A stretch of DNA of 64,000 nucleotides, from NCBI GenBank assembly GCA_017454765.1, contig JAFTCJ010000021.1, positions 124,001 through 188,000 of the forward strand, read 5' to 3'. Position numbers and translations under genes: made by a program. Under the pieces are notes generated by a model. It searched no databases, was not told the origin of the DNA, and worked only from the letters and a program-made list of their open reading frames with translations. Below are positions 16,503-24,219 of the stretch, piece by piece (the stretch's first letter is position 1; each line of letters opens with the position of its first letter). The stretch comes from Erysipelotrichaceae bacterium. GTDB taxonomy: Bacteria; Bacillota_I; Bacilli_A; Erysipelotrichales; Erysipelotrichaceae.

Positions 16503-17532
16503 AGGCTGCGGTATACCGCTGCAGAACAAAGATAAACAGGGGCTCGGCTATGTTGTCGACATGGAACAGGACTACTGCCGTCGCTGTTTTCGGCTGTCTC
16601 ACTACGGTGATACTGCCGATCTGAAAACGAATTATGTCACAAACAAGAAGATCATCGATATCTATGACAGATATCCCAACGCCTTGTTTGTGCTGATCAT
16701 CGATGTGCTGGATGCTTTATGTCTGAAGGATGATGATCTTCTGGACACATTCAAGAGAAAAGATCTTGTCCTGATCATCAACAAGACCGATATCCTGCCT
16801 GAAAACTTCAATGACAGAAAGATCGACAGAATCTTTTCGAAGATCCTCTTTGATCTCAACAGAAAGTACAGCAATATCAAGGCAGCTATCCTGACAAACA
16901 AATTTGAAAGACAGTTCAATGAACAGTTCCTGAATCTTCTGGATGTTCTGAATGCGACAAATGTCATTTTTGCCGGCAGGGCAAATGCAGGCAAATCATC
17001 CCTGATCAACAAACTGATCCAGTCTTCCGATCTGACCACGTCCATCTATCCGGGAACGACACTGGAGGAAGTTGAGATCTCCTATAAGAATTACCGGTTC
17101 ATCGATACACCGGGGCTTGTCGATGTGAACAATTATGCGACTTATCTCAATATCGAAAAATACAAGCTGTCGAAGATCGACAAAATGATAAAGCCGCAGA
17201 TCTTCCAGCTGAGTGAAGCACAGTCTTATTTCTACTACGGATTGTTGCGAGTAGATATCATACCGAAAAACAAGGCAAGCATCTCTTTCTATATCAATAA
17301 CGAGAATCAGATCCACAGGACGAAATATGAAAACGGTGACGATTATTATCAGAAACACTACTGTGAGTTTGTGCTGAGAGTCAAGCCGTTAGGAATCACG
17401 GAATACTCGATCAGCGATCAGAAGATCATCGTGATCAAGGGACTGGGAATCATCAAGATCAACGGAGAGTGTCTGGCATATGTCCATTCACTGGCAAACT
17501 GCCGTCTCTATGAATGCGAGGTAGATTTATAA
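16489..17532 (+). CDS. yqeH: Ribosome biogenesis GTPase YqeH
   Basis: A 347-residue circularly permuted GTPase that assists 30S subunit assembly. An N-terminal zinc finger has Cys4, Cys7, Cys30 and Cys33. The GTPase motifs appear in permuted order: G4 (IINKTD), G1 (GRANAGKSS), then G3 (FIDTPGLVD). A C-terminal domain of ~150 residues follows. It is embedded in the classic yqeG-yqeH-yhbY cluster with overlapping ends, which implies coupled expression. Confidence 0.95.
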   Translation: MKKCKGCGIPLQNKDKQGLGYVVDMEQDYCRRCFRLSHYGDTADLKTNYVTNKKIIDIYDRYPNALFVLIIDVLDALCLKDDDLLDTFKRKDLVLIINKTDILPENFNDRKIDRIFSKILFDLNRKYSNIKAAILTNKFERQFNEQFLNLLDVLNATNVIFAGRANAGKSSLINKLIQSSDLTTSIYPGTTLEEVEISYKNYRFIDTPGLVDVNNYATYLNIEKYKLSKIDKMIKPQIFQLSEAQSYFYYGLLRVDIIPKNKASISFYINNENQIHRTKYENGDDYYQKHYCEFVLRVKPLGITEYSISDQKIIVIKGLGIIKINGECLAYVHSLANCRLYECEVDL

Positions 17533-17819
17533 TGCTCAACGGAAAACAGAAAAGATATCTGAGATCACTGGCTGTCAATGAAAAAGCCATCTTTCAGATC
17601 GGAAAAGAGGGAATGAATCTCAATCTTTATACATCTCTGAAGGAGGCTCTGAAAGCCAGGGAATTGGTTAAGATCTCTGTATTGAAAGCCTGCGAGACTG
17701 ATATGAACGAGATCGTCATCGATCTGTGTGCCAACACAGGTGCAGAACTGGTGCAGGTCATCGGCAGAAGTGTCGTTTTATACAAGAGATCGAAAGACAG
17801 AAAGATCGTTCTTCCATGA
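17532..17819 (+). CDS. yhbY: Ribosome assembly RNA-binding protein YhbY (CRM domain)
   Basis: A 95-residue single CRM-domain protein that associates with pre-50S particles. It opens MLNGKQKRYLRSLA and contains the KH-like pattern FQIGKEGMNLNLYTSLKEAL and a final strand RSVVLYKRSKDRKIVLP. The start overlaps the yqeH stop (TAATG) with GAGG upstream. In Bacillus nadD lies next, between yhbY and yqeK; here it is missing and yqeK follows with a 4-base ATGA overlap. Confidence 0.94.
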   Translation: MLNGKQKRYLRSLAVNEKAIFQIGKEGMNLNLYTSLKEALKARELVKISVLKACETDMNEIVIDLCANTGAELVQVIGRSVVLYKRSKDRKIVLP

Positions 17820-18403
17820 ATTTTGATGATCTGAATTTCGACCATTTCATGTCTCTTCCTTCAAAGATCAGAAGACAGGTTCTGAACGATCCCGAACTGC
17901 TGAAGATCATGGTGAAGAAAAACCTGAAGGAATCCAGATATGAACATTCGCTTTCGGTCGCGAAATATGCCAGGCAGCTGGCGAAATGCCATCATGTGGA
18001 TGAAGACAAAGCCTATATCGCCGGGCTTCTGCATGACTGCACGAAATACTTTGAAGAATCTGAACACGATGCCTATCTGAAATACTATGATCCGGATAAA
18101 CTTCAGTATCCCGAATCATGCAAGCACTCGTTTTCGGCAAAGTATTATCTGAAAGAAAAACTGAATTTCCATGACAGGGATATCCTGAATGCGATATATA
18201 ATCATACGATCTGTTTTTCAAAAGACAGACTGTCTGTCATACTCTATATCTGTGACAAACGCGAACCATTGAGAAAGATCGATGATGATATCATGGAGAT
18301 GGCAAAAAAAGATCTCTACGGAGCCTTCAGAAGGCTCTCGTGGGATGTTGAAACATATTTAAGGGAAGTAAAGAATGAAGAATTTATTGGAAACAGCTTA
18401 TGA
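17816..18403 (+). CDS. yqeK: HD-domain hydrolase YqeK (Ap4A hydrolase family)
   Basis: A 195-residue HD-superfamily protein; characterised relatives symmetrically hydrolyse diadenosine tetraphosphate (Ap4A). Metal-binding motifs are YEHSLSVAKYA, GLLHDCTK and later IYNHT and YICDKREP. A cytosolic location is expected. It starts in ATGA overlap with yhbY and ends 29 bases inside rsfS. Its neighbours match the Bacillus order. Confidence 0.93.
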   Translation: MNFDDLNFDHFMSLPSKIRRQVLNDPELLKIMVKKNLKESRYEHSLSVAKYARQLAKCHHVDEDKAYIAGLLHDCTKYFEESEHDAYLKYYDPDKLQYPESCKHSFSAKYYLKEKLNFHDRDILNAIYNHTICFSKDRLSVILYICDKREPLRKIDDDIMEMAKKDLYGAFRRLSWDVETYLREVKNEEFIGNSL

Positions 18404-18704
18404 TGCGATGGATGAAAAACTGGCATCGGACATGGTAGTACTGGATTTCAGGAACCAGTCACCGTATGTCGATTATTTCATCATTGCTTCAGCCAGAAAT
18501 TTCCGCATGGCAAGATCCATCATCGAAAATGTCGAAGACAAGGTTTCTGAAGCAGGATATGCGATCAGACACAGCTATGTGGATGATTCCAAGTGGCTTC
18601 TGATCGATCTGGGAGACGTGGTATGTCACGTGTTTTATGACGATGCAAGAGAATATTACAATCTGGAAGGATTATGGAAGGATCTGCCGATCATCGAAAT
18701 GTAA
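18375..18704 (+). CDS. rsfS: Ribosome silencing factor RsfS
   Basis: A 109-residue RsfS/YbeB/Iojap protein that binds ribosomal protein L14 and blocks subunit joining when nutrients are low. Family hallmarks are VVLDFRNQSPYVDYFIIAS, WLLIDLGDVVCHVFYDDAREYYNLEGLW. It has its own AAGGGAAG ribosome site inside yqeK. Size and position (yqeL) are standard. Confidence 0.96.
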   Translation: MKNLLETAYDAMDEKLASDMVVLDFRNQSPYVDYFIIASARNFRMARSIIENVEDKVSEAGYAIRHSYVDDSKWLLIDLGDVVCHVFYDDAREYYNLEGLWKDLPIIEM

Positions 18705-19375
18705 GCAATTATGAAGTGCTTGCCCGCTATTATGACGAACTTCTTCAGGATGAAGAAGCTTTGTCTTTATGGCTGGAATATATCGAAAAAGAGCCGTTTC
18801 ATACTGTTCTGGAACTGGCATCCGGCTCTGGAGTCATGGCCGGGATCCTGAAGAAGAAAGGCTATGAGATCATTGCTTCCGATATTTCGGAATCGATGAA
18901 GGAAGTATCTAAAGCAAACTATGACGGCGAATACCTGATTCTGAATATGACTGACTATGATCTGCATCGGAACTTCGATCTGATCCTGTGTATCTGTGAT
19001 TCGGTCAATTATCTCTATGAAGAGGAACTGAACTCTTTCTTTGCCTGTGCATACAGGCATCTGAATGACGGAGGAAGACTGATCTTCGACATGCATCATC
19101 CAAAGCGTCTTGAAGAGTTTGAGGAACAGTATATCGAAGAAGGCTTCGTATCCGGCATTCCTTACCAGTGGACGATACAGTCCGATGTATATGATTCTTC
19201 CATCAGTGAACATTTTACTTTCTATACGAAGGAAGGTATGATACAGGAAAACCATTACCAGAATGTCTTTAATCCTGAAACAGTCAGGAAGAAGATGGAG
19301 CCGTTTTATAAAGTTCAGATGATAGAAGATTTTGTAGAAGAAGAAAAAATACTGACAGTGGGGTATAAGTTATGA
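18674..19375 (+). CDS. Class I SAM-dependent methyltransferase (YqeM-like)
   Basis: A 233-residue methyltransferase occupying the yqeM position. SAM-binding motif I is VLELASGSGVMAGIL, followed by IIASDISESM (motif II acidic residue) and LILCICDSVNYL; DMHHPKRLEEF lies near the active site. The substrate is unknown for the family. GGAAGG before the ATG supports this start, although it lies 31 bases inside rsfS. The stop overlaps the next gene's ATGA. Confidence 0.87.
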   Translation: MEGSADHRNVSNYEVLARYYDELLQDEEALSLWLEYIEKEPFHTVLELASGSGVMAGILKKKGYEIIASDISESMKEVSKANYDGEYLILNMTDYDLHRNFDLILCICDSVNYLYEEELNSFFACAYRHLNDGGRLIFDMHHPKRLEEFEEQYIEEGFVSGIPYQWTIQSDVYDSSISEHFTFYTKEGMIQENHYQNVFNPETVRKKMEPFYKVQMIEDFVEEEKILTVGYKL

Positions 19376-20076
19376 TCGCAGTGATTTGTGCAATGAAAGA
19401 GGAAAGAGATGCGCTGCTGAAATTCCTGAAAGATGTGAAGATCAGAAAGGGAAAGAAGCTTCTATATCACGGTTATCATCTTGACAATGAGTATTATGTC
19501 GGAAAACTGGGCAGGAAGGATGTTGTCTTAAGCAGATGCGGTGTCGGAACGGTTTATGCGGCAATGTCGACACTGCTGCTGATCGAAAAATACAAGCCGG
19601 AACTGATCATCAATCTGGGCTGTGCCGGTTCTTTGAATGAAAATGTCCATGTCGGAGACATTGTTGTGGCAGACAGAGTCGCCAACTGGCGTTTTCAGGT
19701 TCCGGGATGGGAGAGAAGTTCCACTTCGGAGTATGTTTCTTTCGGATGCAATGAGAAAGTACTGAAGAAGCTGGAAAAACTCAACACTGATCTTAAGGTC
19801 CATGTCGGTACGATCGTAACTGCCGACGAGTTTATATACAAGAAGAGTCAAGTCAAGGAGATATGGAAGTTCTTCCCGGATGCATTATGCGGAGAAATGG
19901 AAGGATATGCGGTTGCGGCCGCTGCTTACGCATCCGAAATACCGGTCAATATCATCCGTTCGATCTCGGATGAAACGCTTGTAGCCGGCAATTTTAAGCA
20001 GTTTGACTTCAATCTGGCTGATGTATGCGATAAAGCCGCACAGTTGTGTAAGGAAATCATCAGAGGTATACGATGA
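19372..20076 (+). CDS. mtnN: 5'-methylthioadenosine/S-adenosylhomocysteine nucleosidase
   Basis: A 234-residue nucleosidase that removes adenine from methylthioadenosine and S-adenosylhomocysteine. It follows a methyltransferase gene, which produces SAH. Motifs are the opening AVICAMKEERDALL, INLGCAGSL, VGDIVVADRV, GEMEGYAVAAAAY (substrate Glu) and IRSISDET (catalytic Asp). ATGA overlaps join it to both neighbours. Confidence 0.94.
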   Translation: MIAVICAMKEERDALLKFLKDVKIRKGKKLLYHGYHLDNEYYVGKLGRKDVVLSRCGVGTVYAAMSTLLLIEKYKPELIINLGCAGSLNENVHVGDIVVADRVANWRFQVPGWERSSTSEYVSFGCNEKVLKKLEKLNTDLKVHVGTIVTADEFIYKKSQVKEIWKFFPDALCGEMEGYAVAAAAYASEIPVNIIRSISDETLVAGNFKQFDFNLADVCDKAAQLCKEIIRGIR

Positions 20077-20573
20077 AAAAGTGGTATAAAGAATCATATT
20101 TCGATGTCGGGAAATGGATCCTGGAAAATTTTGACAAACTCAATCTCAGCAGTGACGAGACGATACTGATCCTGCTGATCGATCTGTGCAAGTCATCAAA
20201 AAAGACGATCACCTATGACTATCTGACACAGAAACTGCATAAATCCAGCAAGGAGATCGACAAACTGATTGCATCTCTTGTCTCCAAGCAGTATCTGAAA
20301 CTCTCGACAAATGCCAAAGGACTTGTTTTTGATATCGATTCCATCTTTGAGTTTGATCCGGAAAAGTATGAGATATCCGAAAACAAGGATCTTTACGATA
20401 CGGTTTCGGAAGTATTCGGCAAACCTTTATCTTCCACTGAACTGCAAAAAATGAACGATCTGATCGAAAAATACGGCCAGAAAAATTTCATAGAAGCTTT
20501 AAGAGTGTCGGAAGCGAAACGTATTACTAAAATGTCCTATATCGAAGGGATACTCAGGAATGAGAAACTCTGA
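20073..20573 (+). CDS. dnaD: DnaD domain protein
   Basis: A 166-residue DnaD-family protein. The N-terminal part resembles a winged helix (SSDETILILLIDLCKSSKKT, ITYDYLTQKLHKSSKEIDKL), as in DNA replication initiation protein DnaD. The C-terminal DnaD/DnaB_2 domain spans about residues 100-160, ending with KMSYIEGILRNEK, like the YxxxILxxW hallmark. In Bacillus dnaD is also followed by nth, and here nth overlaps by 14 bases. It is shorter than Bacillus DnaD (~230). Confidence 0.86.
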   Translation: MKKWYKESYFDVGKWILENFDKLNLSSDETILILLIDLCKSSKKTITYDYLTQKLHKSSKEIDKLIASLVSKQYLKLSTNAKGLVFDIDSIFEFDPEKYEISENKDLYDTVSEVFGKPLSSTELQKMNDLIEKYGQKNFIEALRVSEAKRITKMSYIEGILRNEKL

Positions 20574-21174
20574 ACTGATCATGCAAAGCCTCGATCAGCT
20601 GTTTCCTGATGCGGAATGTCAGTTGCATCATAAGAATCATTTTGAACTGCTGATCGCTGTCGTTCTGTCTGCGCAGACGACCGATGAGAGAGTCAATTCA
20701 GTGACGCCGGAACTGTTTGAAATGTATCCGGATGCCCATGCGCTGGCGGATGCCGAACTGTCTGATGTCGAACGTATCATCAGACCGATCGGCCTGTATC
20801 ATAACAAGGCGATCAATATCATAAAACTGTCAAAAGTGCTGTGTGAGTACTATGAAGGTAAAGTGCCTGATAGCAGGGAAGACCTCGAAGCATTGCCGGG
20901 TGTCGGCAGAAAGACAGCCAACGTGATCCTGAGCAACTGTTTCGATGAACCGGCTTTTGCGGTTGATACCCATGTTGCGAGAGTCTCCAAAAGACTGCAG
21001 ATTGCCGATCCTGATGATGATGTGAGAACGGTTGAAGAAAAACTGATGCAATACTTCCCGAAAGAGAAATGGGGAAAGCTGCATCATCAGTTCATCTTCT
21101 TCGGCAGATACAGATGCAAGGCAGTCAAACCTGACTGCAGTGACTGTCCTTTAAAAGAAAACTGTATCATTTAG
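20560..21174 (+). CDS. nth: Endonuclease III
   Basis: A 204-residue base-excision repair glycosylase/AP lyase that removes oxidised pyrimidines. The helix-hairpin-helix LPGVGRKTANVIL supplies the catalytic Lys, and AVDTHVARVSKRL the catalytic Asp. The C-terminal [4Fe-4S] cluster has the normal C-x6-C-x2-C-x5-C spacing (from CKAVKPDCSDCPLKENC). It closes the operon and is followed by a terminator. Confidence 0.96.
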   Translation: MRNSELIMQSLDQLFPDAECQLHHKNHFELLIAVVLSAQTTDERVNSVTPELFEMYPDAHALADAELSDVERIIRPIGLYHNKAINIIKLSKVLCEYYEGKVPDSREDLEALPGVGRKTANVILSNCFDEPAFAVDTHVARVSKRLQIADPDDDVRTVEEKLMQYFPKEKWGKLHHQFIFFGRYRCKAVKPDCSDCPLKENCII

Positions 21175-21191
21175 CGTGATACAGTTTTTTT
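21160..21191. terminator. Bidirectional terminator between nth and DUF1846 gene
   Basis: Stem AACTGTATCA (21160-21169) with TGATACAGTT (21177-21186), followed by TTTTT on the plus strand and TTTTCTTT on the minus strand. It overlaps the ends of both genes. Confidence 0.9.
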
Positions 21192-22645
21192 GTCTGATAG
21201 ATCGGATCCATCGTCAGATGCATACCGAGTTTTTTGAAGACATTGATGTCCACCTGTGAGAGGATGACGGTGGAATGTACATCGCATCCTTTCAGGTTTT
21301 CCAGAGCTTTCAGCGCCTTGTCACAGATATCTGACGTGATGGAATCGACTGCGAGCGCGATCAGAACTTCATCAGTATGAAGTCTTGGGTTGTTCCCGTG
21401 CAGATATTTCGTTTTCAGTTCCTGTATCGGTGTCAGGACTTTTTCCGAAAGCAGATGGATATCAGGGATCTCACCGGCGATCTTGGCCGCATTTAGCAAG
21501 GCGGCTGCGGAAGCACCCATCAGTTTGGATGTCTTGCCGGTGATGATCTGTCCGTTATATTCGATCGCGACAGCCGGTTCCCCGGTCTTTTTAGCCAGTT
21601 CATTGGCTTTGACGGCAACTGTACGGTCGGCTTTGGTCACACCTACCTTGTTCATGATGGTTTCCATCTTGAACAGGGAATCTTCCGGCAGAACATCTCT
21701 TCTGACGTCGATCTCGGTGTCGTAGTATCGGCGGATGATCTCATCTTTTGCTGCTTTCTGGCAGACTTCATCATCGCTGATACAATTGCCGACCATATTG
21801 ACGCCCATGTCGGTAGGTGATTTATAGATCTGTTTGCCCATGATCCTTTTGAGCAGATCATTGAGGACAGGGAAGACTTCGACATCGCGGTTATAGTTGA
21901 TCGCGATCTTCTGATAGGCTTCCAGATGGAAGGGGTCTATCATGTTGACATCGGAAAGATCGACAGTTGCCGCTTCATAAGCCAGATTGACCGGATGATT
22001 GAGCGGCAGATTCCAGATCGGGAAAGTCTCGAATTTCGCATAGCCGGATTTGAGACCTCTTTTGTTGTCGTGATACATCTGTGACAGACAGGTCGCCATT
22101 TTGCCTGATCCGGGACCCGGAGCCGTGACGACGATGATCTCGCGAGTCGTTTCCAGATATTCGTTTCTTCCGAAACCGTTATCAGATAATATCAGTTCGA
22201 CATTGTTTGGATAATTGTCGATCGCGTAATGATAAGCGACTTTGATCTTTGATTTTTCAAGATTCTTTCTCAGTTTGACCGCTTCATTCTGTTTGTTGAA
22301 ATGGGTTATGACAACACCGCCGATCTCAAGACCGACCAGCTGGAAAGAGTCAATCAGACGAAGCAGATCCTGGGAGTAAGTGATCCCCAGATCCGAACGC
22401 ATCTTGTTTTTCTCGATGTCGTTGGCATTGATGACCAGCACGATCTCGACTTTGTCTTTCAGTTTCAGTAACATTTTGATCTTGGAATCAGGTTCAAAAC
22501 CCGGCAGTACCCTTGATGCATGATTGTCGTCAAAGAGCTTGCCGCCGAATTCAAGATAGAGTTTGGAGAATTTTGCCACACGTCTGGCAATGTTCTGCGA
22601 CTGAAGACGAATGTACTTTTTGTTGTCAAAACCGATCTTATTCAT
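21167..22645 (-). CDS. DUF1846 family protein
   Basis: A 492-residue protein of the DUF1846 family, found across Firmicutes; no function is established. The N-terminus MNKIGFDNKKYIRLQSQNIA matches family openings. A glycine-rich loop VTAPGPGSGKMATCL resembles a nucleotide-binding P-loop and is well kept in the family. No signal peptide or membrane segment is seen. A -10 box (TATACT) lies 7 nt before the ATG without any ribosome site, so a leaderless transcript is likely. It is divergent from nnrD. Confidence 0.88.
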   Translation of the reverse strand: MNKIGFDNKKYIRLQSQNIARRVAKFSKLYLEFGGKLFDDNHASRVLPGFEPDSKIKMLLKLKDKVEIVLVINANDIEKNKMRSDLGITYSQDLLRLIDSFQLVGLEIGGVVITHFNKQNEAVKLRKNLEKSKIKVAYHYAIDNYPNNVELILSDNGFGRNEYLETTREIIVVTAPGPGSGKMATCLSQMYHDNKRGLKSGYAKFETFPIWNLPLNHPVNLAYEAATVDLSDVNMIDPFHLEAYQKIAINYNRDVEVFPVLNDLLKRIMGKQIYKSPTDMGVNMVGNCISDDEVCQKAAKDEIIRRYYDTEIDVRRDVLPEDSLFKMETIMNKVGVTKADRTVAVKANELAKKTGEPAVAIEYNGQIITGKTSKLMGASAAALLNAAKIAGEIPDIHLLSEKVLTPIQELKTKYLHGNNPRLHTDEVLIALAVDSITSDICDKALKALENLKGCDVHSTVILSQVDINVFKKLGMHLTMDPIYQTKKLYHAK

Positions 22646-22652
22646 AACTAAA

Positions 22653-22658
22653 AGTATA
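22653..22658 (-). promoter_or_regulatory. -10 box of the DUF1846 gene, leaderless
   Basis: TATACT on the minus strand with a 7-nt gap (22646-22652) to the ATG at 22645 and no Shine-Dalgarno sequence. Confidence 0.55.
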
Positions 22659-22724
22659 TAACAAAAAAAGATCCTTTTGAGAAGGGAATTTGTATTTTCA
22701 TGATTCTGAATGATAAGAGATTTC

Positions 22725-22733
22725 TGTTAGAAT
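22725..22733 (+). promoter_or_regulatory. Extended -10 promoter of nnrD, leaderless
   Basis: TGTTAGAAT (TG at 22725-22726, TAGAAT at 22728-22733), 7 nt before the ATG at 22741. An alternative ATG at 22732 overlaps the box itself and is therefore unlikely. Confidence 0.55.
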
Positions 22734-22740
22734 GAAATTG

Positions 22741-23598
22741 ATGAACGAAGACCTGTTTTTCTCACATTATCCGAAACGGAGATCCGATTCCAATAAATAC
22801 GATAACGGTATCGTTGCTTTTGTGTCAGGTTCCTATGGCATGGCAGGAGCAGCGATATTGAACCTGATAGGAGCTAGAAGTGTCGGAGTATCTTATATTC
22901 ATTCATTTCTTCCTCATGAGATCTATCCGATTGTTGCAGCAAAAGAGATCAGAGCAGTTTATCATCCCTATGACGCACAGAATCAAGATCAGTTTAAAGA
23001 CAGAAAACTTCTGAGAAGGATCGATGCGATCTGCATCGGATCGGGAATCAATCAGCTGCCTTACAGAAAAGAATACTTAAGTGATCTGTTCGATATGGCC
23101 GATATTCCTTCGATCATCGATGCGGAAGGACTCAGGATACTTGCGGATGATCATGAACTGATCAGGAAAAACAGGAATCTGATACTGACGCCGCATCTGG
23201 GTGAATTTGCGGCTTTATGTCACAAAAAGATATCCGAGATAAAGAAAAACAGGGAAGAAATCGCAGTCAATTATGCAAAAGAAAACAGTGTCATTCTTGT
23301 ACTGAAGGGTAAAAATACACTTGTTGTATCACCGGAAGGGAAAATATATGTCAATGACAGCGGCAATGAAGCACTTGCAAGAGCCGGAAGCGGTGATATC
23401 CTCTCAGGAATGATATGCGGGCTGTGTGCGTTATATGATGATCCTTATCTTGCGACTAAGGATGCGGTATGGCTGCACGGGCATTTATGCGATCTGGCAA
23501 TGAAGGAAAGTTCAGTCGAGATTTTCGATCTTCTGAGCTACCCGAAACTTGCTGACAGCTTCTTTTTCGGGTACCGCAGGCATACGGAAGAGAATTGA
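22741..23598 (+). CDS. nnrD: ADP-dependent NAD(P)H-hydrate dehydratase
   Basis: About 285 residues of the ribokinase-like CARKD family, which repairs hydrated NAD(P)H. Motifs are FVSGSYGMAGAAILN, ICIGSGINQ, LTPHLGEFAALC and the nucleotide/catalytic loop ARAGSGDILSGMICGL. The N-terminal YjeF_N epimerase domain found fused in many bacteria is absent, so this is the stand-alone form. It lies directly upstream of the NADH-linked hydrogenase operon, though a promoter separates them. The start is chosen at MNEDLFF because of the promoter spacing. Confidence 0.9.
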   Translation: MNEDLFFSHYPKRRSDSNKYDNGIVAFVSGSYGMAGAAILNLIGARSVGVSYIHSFLPHEIYPIVAAKEIRAVYHPYDAQNQDQFKDRKLLRRIDAICIGSGINQLPYRKEYLSDLFDMADIPSIIDAEGLRILADDHELIRKNRNLILTPHLGEFAALCHKKISEIKKNREEIAVNYAKENSVILVLKGKNTLVVSPEGKIYVNDSGNEALARAGSGDILSGMICGLCALYDDPYLATKDAVWLHGHLCDLAMKESSVEIFDLLSYPKLADSFFFGYRRHTEEN

Positions 23599-23623
23599 TA
23601 GATACAATTGATTTGAAGCAATC

Positions 23624-23662
23624 AGTTAGCCTTTACTAACTATCAGTTTCTTATGATATAAT
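23624..23662 (+). promoter_or_regulatory. Promoter of the hydrogenase operon
   Basis: TTACTA (23633-23638) and TATAAT (23657-23662) with an 18-bp spacer. A short hairpin AGTTAG/CTAACT (23624-23641) overlaps the -35 region and may be the end of the nnrD transcript or an operator. No palindromic Rex-type TTGTGAA site was found. Confidence 0.65.
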
Positions 23663-23733
23663 TTTCTTGTAATTTTGATATGAAAACGAAACGTTTTTAT
23701 ATTAGTTTTATCGAACGATAGGAGGATAAAATA

Positions 23734-24219
23734 ATGGCTCATTTGCAGGAAGCGGCTGTTAAGCAGATCACTGAGATCTGTGATCGTTACAAAGACGAAC
23801 AAACTCCGCTGATGATGATTTTGAGTGACATTCAGAAGGAATACGGCTATATTCCTCTTGAAGTACAAGAGCTCGTTTCCGAAAAAACGGGAATCTCTGT
23901 CGCCGAAATCTACGGTGTTGTTACATTCTACTCATTCTTCTCTCTGAAGCCGAAAGGAAAGAACGTCGTAGGATGCTGCCTGGGTACTGCGTGCTATGTC
24001 AAGGGTGCTCAGCAGGTCATCGACAAATTCTCTGAGATACTGGGCATCAAACCAGGAGAAACATCAGAGGACGGCATGTTCACACTGGACGCTTTAAGAT
24101 GTATCGGTGCCTGCGGTATTGCTCCGGCAGTACAGATCAACGGAACGGTCTATCCGAAGATGTCTGTTGATCAGGTGGCTCCGCTGATTCAGAAGTATAA
24201 GGACGGAGGTGCTGCATAA
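23734..24219 (+). CDS. hydC: NADH-dependent [FeFe] hydrogenase, NuoE-like subunit
   Basis: A 161-residue thioredoxin-like [2Fe-2S] protein homologous to NuoE of complex I. The opening helices (ITEICDRYKDEQTPLMMILS) precede the cluster motifs CCLGTACYVKGA and RCIGACGIAP. In trimeric hydrogenases this subunit relays electrons between the flavin subunit and HydA. AGGAGG precedes the start. It overlaps hydB by one base (TAATG), and the three genes form a compact operon. Confidence 0.92.
   Translation: MAHLQEAAVKQITEICDRYKDEQTPLMMILSDIQKEYGYIPLEVQELVSEKTGISVAEIYGVVTFYSFFSLKPKGKNVVGCCLGTACYVKGAQQVIDKFSEILGIKPGETSEDGMFTLDALRCIGACGIAPAVQINGTVYPKMSVDQVAPLIQKYKDGGAA

Noticed and set aside
23600-23733. 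Rex redox operator before the hydrogenase operon
   Set aside because: No TTGTGAA-type palindrome could be found; only a short AGTTAG/CTAACT hairpin.
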